From Theobroma cacao (lineage: Eukaryota; Streptophyta; Magnoliopsida; Malvales; Malvaceae), in the NCBI RefSeq assembly GCF_000208745.1, contig NC_030855.1:6604695-6668694 (forward strand): a DNA stretch of 64,000 bases, in the 5' to 3' direction. Positions 24,458 through 36,789 of this stretch are shown one piece after another; position 1 is the stretch's first letter, and each line of letters starts with the position of its first letter. The notes beneath the pieces were generated by a model. The model was given only the letters and a program-made list of their open reading frames with translations, had not been told where the DNA came from and did not search any database. Made by a program: the position numbers and the translations under genes.

Positions 24458-27453
24458 AGCACAAAGCCAATTGCTACGTCATCGTATGTGGATTCAATCC
24501 ATTTAGCAATCGTGTCTGCATGTAGACTCGCTTGTGCCCTCCAATGTGGTTAATTACTTTTATCTATCTTCGTGATGTCCGTGCATCACATCATGTTATA
24601 TTACTATATCTAGATCCAATGAGACCCAAGTTCTGCTTGTAGGCTCCATTGTTACATTAACAATGTTTAAAACCTTTTATTAGTTCCATAAACTAACGAT
24701 TTAAGTATCTTCCTATTAGAGCCCTTTTAATAGGATGTACATGACTTTAATTATATACATGTACATAGTCCTTTTTCTTTCTTTGGAACCATTCCAACTA
24801 AACTATGTTGTATGCATCATATGCATTTGTTACTTTTCATTGTACCATCTGGCCCTTTTAAATTTTGGCACTTTCTTTTTATACACATTGCATCCCATGT
24901 AATTGTATCACCAAAGAATTGTATTCACTCCCACTAACTTCCTTTTGTGTATGAGATAAATACATTTGTACATATTATTAAATCCAACCCTTTGGATCCC
25001 ATATAATATAACAAAATGTATATCTCCAACAAAAAACATATTTAGTAGTTCATCTCATATGAATAATACATCTTCAATGTATCTTACTAAATCCATGAAA
25101 TTCTCATACATATGATTATGCATCTCTATGCAAAATCTTAAGAGTTAGATTCCAATGTAACCATGTAATAACTAAAAAACTCTTTTTTTTAGTGTCGTCA
25201 TACTCCCACTAAATCCAAGATCCTTTGTGAGAGTAATAATCAAACTCTTTTGAATTTTTTGTGATGTTACATACATATATCTCAATGTATGCTTGGAATC
25301 ATATTGGTTTGGAATAATATAATTGGCTACATCTAACTTGAAAAGATATGGACCAAATCATATCACTATATGAATTTGCTTTCTTCTTTAAACAAACATC
25401 TCTATGTTCTATTCATAAGAAAGTTCCATTTCACATGAATCTACATTCATCTTTTGAATAATTAATTAATAAGTAAGAGTAATCTTCAATAAGATCATAT
25501 CTTAATAAGAGTACTTCATACTATATAGCTCGTATGATCTTATATTTGAGTTCTCTGAACATTTCAAGGTTTCAAATTTTATTTCTTTAAGTATATAGGA
25601 CAAAATCTCAATTTAGTCTTGTGTAAACTTAATGAATTAGGAACATTTTCCATAACATTTTATGTTCAATGGTTCGTATACATCTATATGTAGAAGACCT
25701 TTTGAACATACCAAGTCATTCACTTTTGCATGAAAATTGATTTGGTCATATAAGAATTACTAGCTCCTTTATGATTCCCAATCAAAAGGATCTAAGTATC
25801 TTCATACTCTAATTCTTACTTCGATGACCAAGACAAAAATGCCATAATTGAGATCATATGCAATCAATTTTCTTAACATTTATATTGAGCATTGACTTAC
25901 TACCATTGTTTTGCGCTTTTTGTCATTACTTAAATGCATTCAACATCTAGTATCGAATACTTATGATGTTAATACAACAGTAGTAACTTCTAACTCAATC
26001 ATAAACTTTTGGCAAAGTAAAGGCTTCTATAAGCTTCCTCTTCTTTAACTCTGTCAAGAAAAAAATTTCTATTTTTGGTCCCTTATTTGTCCATCTTTAC
26101 CATAAAGATGTTTGAGAACATTTCCCAGTTAGTGCCATTATCATGGTTGTCTTCTTAATTCATAATTAAGGCAATATAAATTCCATCTCATGGAAGCACA
26201 CTCCTAATTATGAATTGTATTTGGTAGAGATTGTGGAACGAACAACCTTTCGCTTGAGAACATTTCTCAAGTCCTGGTACCTTTAAAAAGGGTTTGGTCT
26301 AGTGAGTTTGATTTGCATCCAAGATGCACCATAGTGACATATTATTAGCCATGTATATAAATTATGTCTAAATAGATAAAATAAAGCAATACGTAAATAT
26401 CATGCATAAACTATTTAAAACAAGGTTTTAAAATTTTAAATAGTTCTCCCACTATTTTTTACAAAATGATAACCTTCCATATCACCTCGAGAGATCTTTA
26501 CTAGGATTTTCTTAGTGGGCTAGGATCCCATCCATCAAGTCATGGCCTTGAGTGTGCTCAACAAACCATGATCGGTGGATTAGGTAGGTAACTGAGCTTA
26601 CCAATTGTATCTCTATACAACTCCTAGATCAGCTAGGTGACAACACATTGCCTAAACATATCATATATATTTCGCCTAGCCTTTGCCTATAGTTTCATAA
26701 TAATCAAGTTTCCAAGCATCCGGATTTTATGAAACTAGTTGAGTAAGATCCACCAATAGCTCAAACATACTCGTGTAAAAGTGTGACCTTGAGTGTGCTC
26801 AACAAGTCTCCAATTAAAAGAGCAGCCAGGTTATCTTGCTATATGGTGGAAGGCAACTTGCTCATGAGTGGCATGTGACTCAATATATAATGAAGGATTT
26901 TGTTTCGCCTTTATTAGGGTCTCATCTTTGCATGCATAACATTTATTAAATTGCATAAAATAAATCTATCACATGCATACTACTTTGCATTGCATAGCAT
27001 TTATTAAATTGCATAAAATAAATCTATCACATGCAAACTACTTTGGATGATTATGGACTTTAACTATACTAATTTCCTTGAGCCATCAAAGGAAACTAGC
27101 TTGGTCAAATCTAAGGGATTATATATAAGAATCTTCAAAATTTTCTTATAAATCTACCATTTAAATCACACCATAATGTCATGAGATCGGATCTTTATTT
27201 GCTAAATTAATTTGTGCATCTCATGCACATGTTAATCTGAAATATTTTGACATTAAAATGAGATTAATATTATGAAAAATAAATTTTAAAATTTACAATT
27301 AAAATTTATCTAGAAATCGAAATAAATAGAACAAATTGTAAAATTTTAAAACTTACTAATTTGTGTAGAATAAAACCCGAACATGTCATACTCCTTTTCA
27401 AGAAGACATTAACAATAATAGACATTAAAATGTGTTAAAACCGAATCTAGGAA
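24458..27453 (-). other. Internal region of the nested element, no coding capacity
   Basis: About 3 kb lies between primer site and PPT. I see no open frame of useful length on either strand and no convincing Gag, protease, integrase or RT motif. A 46-bp segment is duplicated in tandem at 26941-26986 and 26999-27044 (period 58). The region may be a heavily decayed copia pol or a non-coding filler. Confidence 0.6.
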
Positions 27454-27466
27454 GGCTCTGATACCA
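27454..27466 (-). other. Primer-binding site, initiator tRNA-Met type
   Basis: The minus strand reads tggtatcagagcc one base after the LTR end (...cccatca, g). This is a perfect match to the standard plant site complementary to the 3' end of initiator tRNA-Met. It marks 27468-29311 as the 5' LTR. Confidence 0.85.
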
Positions 27467-27467
27467 C

Positions 27468-29311
27468 TGATGGGTTTGGCTATGGACGGCATGCTCAAAA
27501 TACGCAGCGGAAAGAAAATTAAAACTTATAACTAAACAACCAAGACATGCCTCCACCCATGAATCACCTTGGTGATATTTAACACATAAAAGTACAAAAT
27601 AAATTATTATTTAGAAGTTACCTTGCCATGTAATTTCGTAATCACGATGGCACTTTCCGAAGCCATCCCGCGAACACCACAAGGAGTAAAAATCCTAGCC
27701 AATTAAGTGCTTAGGCTTCAATGATAGTACACACGATTGCACTTGAACCTTCAATAAAGGAGAAAGTTTTTTAACTATACTTTGTGCTAGCAAAGAGGAC
27801 AACAATTGTCCTTTTCTTCTTTTTCACAATCTTCGTCGAACCTTTCTCGAAAATTGCTTCATAAGCAATTTTCTCTTTCACACAAAGGGAGTGGTGGCAA
27901 AGAAAGAAAACGTTTCTATTTTTCTAATAAAAAACTACATTTTCTTCAATTTTGAAAAACTCTAATATGAAAAATAGTTAAAAGGTGACTTATTAGTTAG
28001 GTTAAAATAACTTCAATTTTGCAATTAAGCTCTCAATATTATAACACATTATAATATTGAGCCCATTACTTAATTAAACTCTTTTAATTAAGTCCTTGAA
28101 AATTAAAATCAATATTAATTTTCTTTATATTTTGCAATCAAGGCCTTATAATTATAATTATTTATAATTATGCCAAAAACTTAATTAAACTCTTTTAATT
28201 AAGTTTATAGAAGTTAATTACCTAGCATGTGATTTACGTCTAACTTAAATCTTCACTCTCCCAATTTAATTGAAATGCAATCATTGTGTGTGACCCATTA
28301 GGTTCCCAACATATTGGCAATGGAATTAATTAATATAAATTTCAATCAATTAATTTATAATCAATTCCATAGACCAAGATTGGCATCTAGCAATGCATCA
28401 TGGCCACCCAATTGTTGAGAGAGTCAAAGAGTTCTTTGACAACCTTTCAGTGTACAGTCTATCAGTATAATTCATTCTCTCATCATATATCTCGAAGATG
28501 ATAAAAGCTTGGTACAATGTCTACTTTTATTGACCTTCATATTTGTTCTTGCAATTATAGCATTAGCTTTATAGAGAGTTATGAAACATTTTTCATAATC
28601 TTTATGTCGCCTTGGCTAAGGACTTCAATAAGCTAATGTTAACCAAGAACTGATAGGATATGTCCTTTAAAACACTTGAGGTGATGATTTCTATCTTGAC
28701 CACTCATTTTCCTTCATATGCTTCATACTATACCCAAAAGCGTCCTGTTTTGGCATCCTTGGTTAGGCACCCGTAGGGATGAAATCAAAGTATAGCACTT
28801 CACACATAAGACAACCTGGTGTCTCAAGTCTAGAGAGTATTTACACAACTGACACATGAGAAGTGTTGCATAGACACTAGAGTGTATTACCAAATACACT
28901 TCTCATGGCGGGTTATGTACAGTGAACTTGCTCTCCTAGGTAAGCACTTATAGTCTAATTCCAAGTATCTCTATACTTCAATCTATGAGATTGATTGCTT
29001 ACTTCCAATGTAAGGAACATAGAATATACCAGTCTCTAAGCATCATTGATGTCCAATCTCAATGATACATTGACTAGGAACATTTTTGAGATTATGCTTT
29101 GATGCATAGGAATCTCATAACTACAACCCATTACAGTTTCCTTGCAAGGCATATTAATCTCATGGACTTCATTCAATTATACTTATAACTCATTATAATT
29201 AATGTCTTATTGATGAAGGAAAACTTCTAATCATTCAACATGAATGATACTATTGCATGGTTGGAATCAAGCCTCAATCAATCCCAATTGGCTGCAGGGC
29301 TCATCCCAACA
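27468..29311 (-). repeat. 5' LTR of the nested element
   Basis: On the minus strand it starts tgttgggatgagccctgcag and ends ...agccaaacccatca, followed by the primer site. The length is 1,844 bp and the segment that is duplicated in the other LTR is single here. Confidence 0.8.
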
Positions 29312-30202
29312 CTTTTCACAAGCTCAGCCACAACTTTTAACAAAGGTTTGTCTCGGGATCAACCAAAACCCAAAACTAACTTTTCTAAGGCTAAGTTAGA
29401 TCCTACAACAACAACCAAGCTAAATCAAGCTTGATTAATCCCCTTAGAGTGCCTTGCACACTCTAAGTAATCAAGGATTACAGATATGGAAAAGTACCTA
29501 TGATTATTAACCTGATCTAAATGATACAAGATAAAGTGCTAAGCTTTATTACAAAGATTTAAGTGAAGTGCAAGAAGGATTGTGAGAATTTTTGCAATTT
29601 TTGGGCTCTTTTTGTTATTGGAAGCATCTTATCATCTTCTTAGTTGTTGGAGATGTCTTTTATACTTGAAAAATCAACTCTTATGGATGTAGATAGCTTC
29701 ATACCGTTAGAAATAGTGTAGGGTTCTTTCTAGCCATTTGTTTGTCTTCAGGCTTTCAAATTCAAGTTCTCAAACAGTGTGCTTTTAGCTGGCTAACCAC
29801 ACTTCTTAGTCGATTAAGTCTTCTTTGTCTTGCAATCAAATTCTATGGTAGTGAGCTTTTAGCTAGCTAACCATGCTTCTTAGTTGATTAAGTCTTTTCT
29901 GTCTCGCAATCTACTTTACTCTATTAATCGATTAAGTAAGACTTTAACCGATTAAGAGCTTACTATCTTTGAACCAACCAATTTCACTTTTGGATTTTAG
30001 CTGACTAAATCCTTTGGTTATCTTACTAAGAGACTTCTATTTGTGGCTCATTTGTAACTCCTTATTCTGATAAGTTTTGATGTTTGCTTTCCAATAATTA
30101 ATTTATTATTGACATACATTTTCATCCTGCACACTCAAGTAATATAGTTAGCATTAATGAGTGGAAATGTTTTATTATCATCAAAAAGTTATGGAGCCAA
30201 CA

Positions 30203-30216
30203 ATCTCCCCATTTTT
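30203..30216 (-). other. Polypurine tract of the SIRE-like element
   Basis: The minus strand reads aaaaaatggggagat immediately before the LTR start, preceded by 'tttgtcatcatc'. This is the common layout at the 3' end of SIRE-type copia elements. Confidence 0.6.
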
Positions 30217-30699
30217 TGATGATGACAAAACATTCATTGATTAATAGCATAGTGTCTCTTCGTTCCTTTTGTATTGCACAAGATGAGGAATTTCTCCCTC
30301 TGAGTGTGTGCTCGCCCTTAATGTATGCATGATCTTTTCAAGTTATTTTGTTTTCCAACACAACAAGCTAGCTAATTTTTATCTATTTCTTAATGTAGAT
30401 AGCAAGCATTGTTTTAGACATATAACAAAACATATTCATGAGTTGACATACAAACTTGCATAACTACTAGTAATAAGTGACAAGATATCATCAATATTGT
30501 AACCAACTGTCATCAGCATATCATCATCAACAGACCATATCCATTCTAAAATCAAATGTCATTAACAAGCCAACAAAAATAACAAAGTATCATAACCAAA
30601 AGTAAGTTATCAATATCCAAATACTAACCATCAATAGTCAAAATAGCACAATGTTATAAACAACTACGCATCATCAGAATCAAATTCCTAAATTATTGT

Positions 30700-32400
30700 A
30701 TTGCTACTTGTATTTTCTCCCTCTTTTCGTCATTAGCAAAATAGAGGTGGTCTGCTAATTCAAGAAGAGTCAGAGGAAGTGGATTCATCAGTCCCAAAGT
30801 GAACATTTATAGGTTTGGGAGATGACAAGGGTAATGATTTTTGTAGTGAGGAATTAGGGGAATGAGTGTTTAAGACTTGGAAAGGATTCTGGCTAGAGGA
30901 TTTAACTGAGGATCTAGCTTTGTCAATCAACTTGGAAGATATTCTTCTTTTGAGGAACTTGGGTTTCGTTGCCATTATCTTTTTTCTTATTCTAGTAGGT
31001 TTGACTATAGCCTGTGCAGATGCAGCTACTTTCCCTTTCGCTTTGTTAGTAGGTTCACTTCTGTCGATGGTGTGAACTGAGTCAGGTGAAGCCCTTGCAG
31101 GTGCGAGTGTCTATGTTTTGCTTCTTACTGCTTCTTTTTCAGCTTGCTCTTCCTTTAACATTTGATGCAACACATCCATAATTAAGATTTCCTCAGAATT
31201 TGTTGGAGATTGCTTAACCTTCTTTGCTTCATCATGTTGTTAAAGATTAAAATTATCAATGATGTCATCAAGAGAACCAATTACTTCTGTATCATTATTG
31301 CGTTCTTGTTCTACTTCAAGTTCAGGAGTAGGTTATTTTTTTGTTGTGGCAGGTTCAGGTTCACCACATTCAGTTTGAGAAGCAAGATTCTCAACAGTTT
31401 GTCCTTTTGGTATAGGACTTGGGGTTGCTGAGGTACCTTCATATGAAGGACCAAATGGTGTTTTTCCTTTTTCTTTCACAATATTGGCCAAGCTTTGTAG
31501 TTGATCTTCAATTTTTAGAATCTTGTCAGACTGATCAGTCATCTTGCCATCAATTCTCATCAATAAATTTAAAATCATTTCATTTAAGATTTGAGAAAGG
31601 GTTGATTTGGTTTGAGCAGAGGTGGGATTCTCATTTCTTACGGTGTCTTTGGGAGTTTTAATAAAATTTTCTCCTTCAAGTTTATATCCCATTTTTGGTA
31701 GACTTCCCAAATAGATGGCTTGATCTCTACTTTTGACCTAATCCATTTGATATCTTGTATTCTAGATTCTCTTTTTCCTTACCAAGAGGGTAATGAGGCT
31801 CCCATAAGCCAGATTAATTTTATCTATATGGTAAGTTCCTTCATTCTTTCAATCATAAATCTTCCAAGATTGAGAAGGGTTGCATTCAATGCATGTTCCA
31901 TCAGCCACATGTCTTGAAAACTTACATAGCTATAGCTACCGCTTCGTCCATGAATTGTTGATGTAATAAAGTAGTGTAAGATCCTAGTTTGAGGATTATT
32001 GATAAAGCTTGCACAACTCCTAGAGGAGTACCTTTCCTTTTTCCCAGTGATGATTTTCCATAGAGATAAGGGATCATATTCCTCTAGAATCTCATATTCA
32101 CCCACATTACATTCAATTTTCAGCAAATTTCCCAAATCGGTAGTAGTGAACACAAATTCCTTTCAATTCAGAAACACATTAAGACTATCCTCGACAAAAT
32201 CCTTTAGATCATCAAGCTCTGTTTTGTCTAGTGCAATGCTAGAGTAAAATTCTTTAACAAGACTAGCACTATAAGATCTATTCTAAAAAACACTTAAATT
32301 CTTTAATTTGAGTTCTCAAAATATTTTGATAGACCCTTTTTGATATTAGGAACTTCATCAAAACTATCCCAATCCTTAGTTAAGGAGATGATTTAAGCCA
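30700..32400 (-). pseudogene. 'Putative plant transposon protein' reading frame, decayed
   Basis: Minus-strand translation from about 32400 gives 'NRSYSASLVKEFYSSIALDK', then after a stop at about 32165 'KEFVFTTTDLGNLLKIE', 'LHYFITSTIHGRSGSYSYVS' and 'ALNATLLNLGRFMIERM'. This is the pattern of the plant-specific 'putative plant transposon protein' family, whose function is unknown. A further frame (31333-31710) continues with 'KLEGENFIKTPKDTVRNE', a likely coiled coil at 'MRIDGKMTDQSDKILKIEDQ' and a Pro/Thr-rich tail. The last part (30760-30975) is basic and Ser-rich. It lies upstream of the PPT and 3' LTR on the same strand, where SIRE elements carry their extra ORF. Several stops and frameshifts rule out a working protein. 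The right boundary against the Athila-like region near 32350-32400 is uncertain. Confidence 0.6.
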
Positions 32401-33109
32401 TCTTTGAACTGTTTGAGCCTTTCAAGCTAACCTTATTAAATTTTATCCCTAGTTTACCCTTTTAAGCTTAATTTTTCTTTTTCTTTGTTTAAACACCTAA
32501 TTATTTTAGCCTAGCCCTTTAAATAAAATTTCAACCTCATTCCTAAGAATGTAAATCATTTTAGGAAGAATATTGAGCTAGATGTTGAATAAGGTAGAAA
32601 CGTGAAATTGATTAAAAAGTTCAAAAATATGTTTAGAATTCACCCCACTACCTATAATAGAAAGAAATAAGTTTGGGGAAGTAAAAATTGTGATATATAT
32701 ATAAAAAAAGAAAATAAAGTGTTGAACAAAAGAAAAGTTCAAAGTTGAAAAAAAAAAGGTGTGCATTTGGAGATTATGAATAGAGCTTTATATAAGTGCT
32801 AAAACGATTATGTGCTTAAGGTGAATTGAGCCACATTAATGACCTTTATCCTATCTTGACCATAGCCATACATTATACAAGCTTAATAAAAACCTAATGA
32901 TCCTCGCCTTAGTATTAGTCTACATTAGCGAAGAGAGAGATGAAAAGCAAACTTATGGAGTTCTAGTGCTAATTTAAAATTTTGCATTGGCATAAACTCA
33001 TCCAAATAAGTATGATGTTCTTTGTAAAATATTTCAGATACACACGAAAATCCATTCGAGAATGAGTTTGCATTTGAATTGAAACATGAACTTAAATTAT
33101 GCCTATATT

Positions 33110-34134
33110 CAGGGCCGACCCTTGGGTGAAACCACCCAAGTAAGGGCTTCAGGCCCCCAATTTGGGAAGGCCTCAATTTTAGAGAAAATTTATAATTTTA
33201 TAATAATTATAATATAATTAATTATATTAAAAATATATAAAAATTAAAAAATTATACAAGTAAAAAATAATTAATAAAATTATTTGTTCTTTCACTTTTT
33301 TAATTATGTGCCTATTAAATCTCAATTTTCTATTACTTCCTTATTTTTAGAATGTTATTAATTCTCAACTATATTCTCTTATTTCTAAAAAACTAATAGT
33401 CATATGTATTTAATCATCTCCAACAACTATTTTTTCTCACTTATTTCTCTTATTTCCAATCAACGCATTTAATAATTTCCAACAACTATTTTTTTTCCTA
33501 TATATAAAACCAATTATTTTTTTTTCAATGTATAATATCTACTTTTGAAATCTTCCTTTCTCATTTGCTCTTTCTTCCTTTAATTTCAATTTTTCTCCAA
33601 AAAATACACAATAAGTCTGTTCTTTTATTATCTTCATAAAGTTGTGAGCCTCATTTGAAAGAATATTGCCTTAATCTTGAATGTTCCTTAAAATATAACA
33701 ACTATTCTGACATTGATGGTTTCAATTTATTTTTAGAGTTAAAAATTTTAAAAGAAATTATATATGAAGAAAATAGTCTAATTGACATACTTAATCATAT
33801 AAGAAGACTCGATTCTGTTCCAAATGTATATATTGTTTTTAGAATAATGTTAACAATTTCAGTAAGTGTTGCTTTAGGAGAAAGAAGTTTTCCAAAACTA
33901 AAATAAATAAAATCTTATTTAAAATCAATAACGTCTCAAGAAAGATTAAATGGATTGATTATATTACCAGTTGAAAAAAAATATTAGAAAAACTTGATTA
34001 TAAAGTTTAATTAAAAATTTTGCATCTAAAAAAGCTAGACAAATAAACTTTTAATAATTTTTTTTAATTTCAATTAAAAAAAGCCTCATTTGAATATTTC
34101 GCTTTAGGCCTTTGAACTTATTGAGCCGCCTTTG
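33110..34134 (+). mobile_element. hAT transposon relic with perfect 8-bp target duplication
   Basis: It is bounded by cctatatt at 33102-33109 and 34135-34142, a perfect 8-bp duplication. Ends are cagggccgaccctt and, reverse-complemented, caaaggcggctcaa, imperfect hAT-type inverted repeats. At 1,025 bp it is an internally deleted copy that keeps only the end of a transposase gene. Joining its flanks restores continuous Athila-like sequence. Confidence 0.8.
33640..34010 (+). pseudogene. hAT transposase C-terminal dimerisation domain, fragment
   Basis: The open stretch 33655-33906 contains 'FRIMLTISVSVALGERSFPK', the hATC hallmark in which the usual pattern is 'LTIPVSVASAERSFSKLK'. After a stop, the sequence reads 'SYLKSITSQERLNGLIILPV', the standard continuation. 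The N-terminal zinc finger and RNase H-like catalytic core are absent. The fragment is most like the DUF4371/zinc-finger-MYM group of plant hAT elements and cannot transpose by itself. Confidence 0.8.
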
Positions 34135-34324
34135 CCTATATTTTATCTTGAGTTAGAGATTTATAGATATACTTTTGAGAAAATTATGGAGATCATTGAT
34201 TTGGTGCTACTTGCCTCTAGTTAGTTGATTTATTTATGGTTGCTTTCATCATTTAAGTTGTTTTTGTTTTAGATTTTGTTTTATGTTTTGCTCAAAGACT
34301 AGCAAAATCTTAAGTTTGGAGGTG

Positions 34325-35978
34325 TGATAACTCTATTATATAAAGTTAATTCATCACAATTTTGGGCGTATTTTGTCTAAGTTCTTGAGATTTAGTTTAA
34401 GTATTAATTAATTTTAGTCATTTATTTTATTTTAGTAAATTATATTGAGTTTGATTGTGTTAAGTTATTTTATGATGTTTTGATTTAAGTTAGTTTGTTG
34501 CTATTGTGGTTGTGCTATGAAAAGGAGCTATATTTTGTGAAGAAGAATGCATTCAAGGTGCAAATTTTTACTACACATGTTCTTATATTTCAAGCATATC
34601 TTTCACTATAGAAGTTCAATTGATGTGATTCTTAAATCATTGAAAAGCTAAAAGGTAGACCTAAAACGTTTTATGTTGACCACTTTTCCTATTTCAACCT
34701 CAAAAAAGGAGAAAATCGCATCACAAGTCAAAGTAGTATAGCATAACCTGAGATTTTAAGACAAAGCAAAGAAGGTTGTGACCATGGAAGGAAGCAACGC
34801 TACGGTGCCTCGACAAAGAAAGGACACTTCAAGCTTCCAAAGAAGTTGATGCCACAACCACCAAGGAGGCAACATTGCAACGTTCAACAGAAAACTTGAA
34901 AAAATTAACACCAAGGCTCGGTGTTGTGGAGCCCAAGAAAGGATGGTCGTGGTGCCTATACGTCAAGAGAGAGTTCTTGTGCATTTTGACTTCTATTTTG
35001 ACACAAATTCAGGCTCTATTTAATCCCTTTTTTAGAAGCACATTTTAGCAACAATTAAGCTAGGTTTTTTTTTTTTAAGAAAAAGAGGCATTGAAGCTAG
35101 CAAGAAAGCATGGAAAGCAAGGAAAATTGCAGATCGAAGACTTGACAAATTTTGGAGTTTTTTCTTCTTTTGTTATCTCTATACTTTCTTTGTTTAGTTT
35201 TGATAGTTAAATTTCTTTTTTTGGATGATGTTTTATTAGATATGTGGAACAAAATTTTTTATAATCTAGAATCACAATTGAATCCAATATGTAGATTGAA
35301 TTTTTAATATTCCTTCTTGCTTATGGTTGATCATGTTTAAGTTGTTTATTTTAATCATATTATTAATGCATCTGAATGGTTGATCACCAATAAGATTTAT
35401 TTAGGAACATAAACAGAACAAGAAGAGGGAGTTTAGTGTAAGTCATGGATAAAATAGCATATGTTCAATATTAATTGTATGAGACGATTGATTTGATTCA
35501 CGTGTAGGGTAGAAATACACTTACATGTCATTTGTAGCCATAATTAGAGTATGAGCTTAATGAGTTTTTCTTGATTTCAATTTGTATGGGAATATAGTAA
35601 GTTGGTTAAGGAATATATTTTTATAAAAATATCGAAAGAGACTTATAAATATATTAGAACTCTAGATTAACAACTCAAGTCTATCTAGTAAGTAGAGAGA
35701 GAGTGGAAGAAGTTTAGATAAAACATTGAGGGGATATTGTGATTCTAGACTTTTGCTTGATTGATTCTAGTTAAATTGTTACTTTTTGCTTTCAATTTTA
35801 GTTGTATTTTTAGTTTCTTTAATTTTTAGTAGTTTTAAACTTAGATATTTGGATAAGATTTAAGTTTTTTTAATTTTAGTACTTAGCGAAAATATTTAGG
35901 CAATTCTCCATGAGAAGGGACTTTACTTTTTATTATATTACTTGTTAACGATACGTGCACTTGCATGATAATCCAACA
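34325..35978 (+). mobile_element. 3' LTR of an Athila-like element
   Basis: It starts tgataactctattatataaa after the PPT and ends ...cttgcatgataatccaaca. It is of the same family as 2414-4038 and 1,654 bp long, with low-complexity and 'gccacaac'-type segments in the same order. It abuts copia gag sequence at 35979, so it probably inserted into, or was joined to, the copia element. Confidence 0.75.
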
Positions 35979-36776
35979 ACACCAAACAATGTTAACATCT
36001 TGGAATAGTGGATGCATGGAAATAAGGTATGCTGGCATGCAATTATTAGCACATTTTCTAATGAGCTATTTGATGTTTACAGTCGAAGCAAAACAAATAT
36101 GGGATTCGATGGTTGCCAAATATACTACTGAAGATGTTGGTAAACAAAAGTTCGTAATTGGAAACTTCTATCGTTGGGAGATGACAGATGACAAGTATAT
36201 CAAGAGTTAGATTAATGAATATCTAGAAGGCAAAAACTATCAACTTGCAAGAAAAGTTCATTGCTAGGTTGTTGATTAAGAAGTTGCTAGATTCCTAGAA
36301 TGACTACAAGCAACAACTGAAGTGACAAGTAAAAGTACTTGTCACTTGTAGACCTGATTGTGTACATCATGATCAACGATACAACCTGGAAGGAGATTAA
36401 GGCTTTCAAAGCTAAGGAGATTGCAACCAAAACCAATCTGGTGCAAGACAAAATCCAACATCGTCAACAAAGGTACATTAATAAAAAACCTTATTATAAA
36501 CCCAAAGCTACATATCCCACTTTCAAAAAAAGGATACTTGTTTTGTTTGTGGAAAGCCAGGGTATCATGCATCATAGTGCAAGAAGAAAGCAAAAAGGAA
36601 ATGACAAACCTGCTAATCCAAGAGTCAAATTGGTTGAAGCAGATGAACTCAATGACATAATTGTTGCGATCATTTCTCAAGCCAATATGGTGGCTAGTAT
36701 GAAGGATTGGGTGGAAGACTCAAGTGCTACCAACATATTTGTGCAAACAAAAATGCCTTTACCTCATATACTCTAG
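35979..36776 (+). pseudogene. Ty1/copia Gag and start of protease
   Basis: 35979-36310 translates with 'VEAKQIWDSMVAKYTTEDVG', the conserved copia Gag segment. Its N-terminus is lost at the Athila junction and stops occur near 36208. The frame at 36339-36776 starts with an ATG but is gag-internal. It has a damaged zinc knuckle, frameshifted at about 36540-36590, then 'ANPRVKLVEADELNDIIVAI' and the protease start 'WVEDSSATNIF', where copia elements have W-x-x-D-S-G-A-T. The glycine-to-serine change would inactivate the protease. Confidence 0.7.
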
Positions 36777-36789
36777 TAGGAGAATGAGA

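Larger units (their letters stand above)
22290..29311 (-). mobile_element. Non-coding copia-like LTR element (LARD-like) nested in the SIRE-like LTR
   Basis: It has two similar LTRs (27468-29311 and 22297-24448), a primer site (27454-27466), a PPT (24449-24457) and a 5-bp target duplication ctttt (22285-22289 and 29312-29316). All are consistent with one minus-strand insertion. Internal sequence is only about 3 kb with no frame above 60 codons. It must depend on another element for its enzymes. Confidence 0.75.
22091..30202 (-). mobile_element. SIRE-like copia 3' LTR, split by a nested element
   Basis: On the minus strand the LTR starts tgttggctccataactttt at 30202 and ends ...cttctaacacacatctttgggaccaaca at 22091. 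It is broken by the insertion at 22285-29316. Removing that insertion leaves about 1.1 kb (29317-30202 plus 22091-22284), a normal SIRE LTR size. The PPT 'atggggagat' precedes the LTR start at 30203-30216. No primer site follows its end, so this is the 3' LTR, and its flank is the plus-strand gag remnant. The 5-bp target duplication cannot be checked because the 5' LTR is missing. Confidence 0.7.
32350..34324 (+). mobile_element. 3' untranslated region of an Athila-like element
   Basis: It contains non-coding sequence typical of the segment before an Athila 3' LTR ('gagccacattaatgacc', 'cctatcttgaccatagcc', 'gctcaaagactagcaaaatc'). It ends with the PPT-like aagtttggaggtg at 34312-34324 directly before the LTR. 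A hAT relic interrupts it at 33110-34134. The coding part of this element is missing, so it is 5'-truncated. Confidence 0.6.

Noticed and set aside
22297..29311. The near-identical 1.8-2.1 kb blocks as a segmental duplication
   Set aside because: Primer site, PPT and target duplication show that they are the two LTRs of one element.
31210..32247. Plus-strand frames of 65-83 codons
   Set aside because: They are antisense to the plant transposon protein remnant.
2414..35978. The two Athila-like LTRs as the ends of one 33 kb element that carries the TyrRS gene
   Set aside because: The LTRs are strongly diverged, the gag is beside one and the 3' region beside the other with unrelated nests between, and the TyrRS gene keeps all introns. 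Two independent fragments are simpler.
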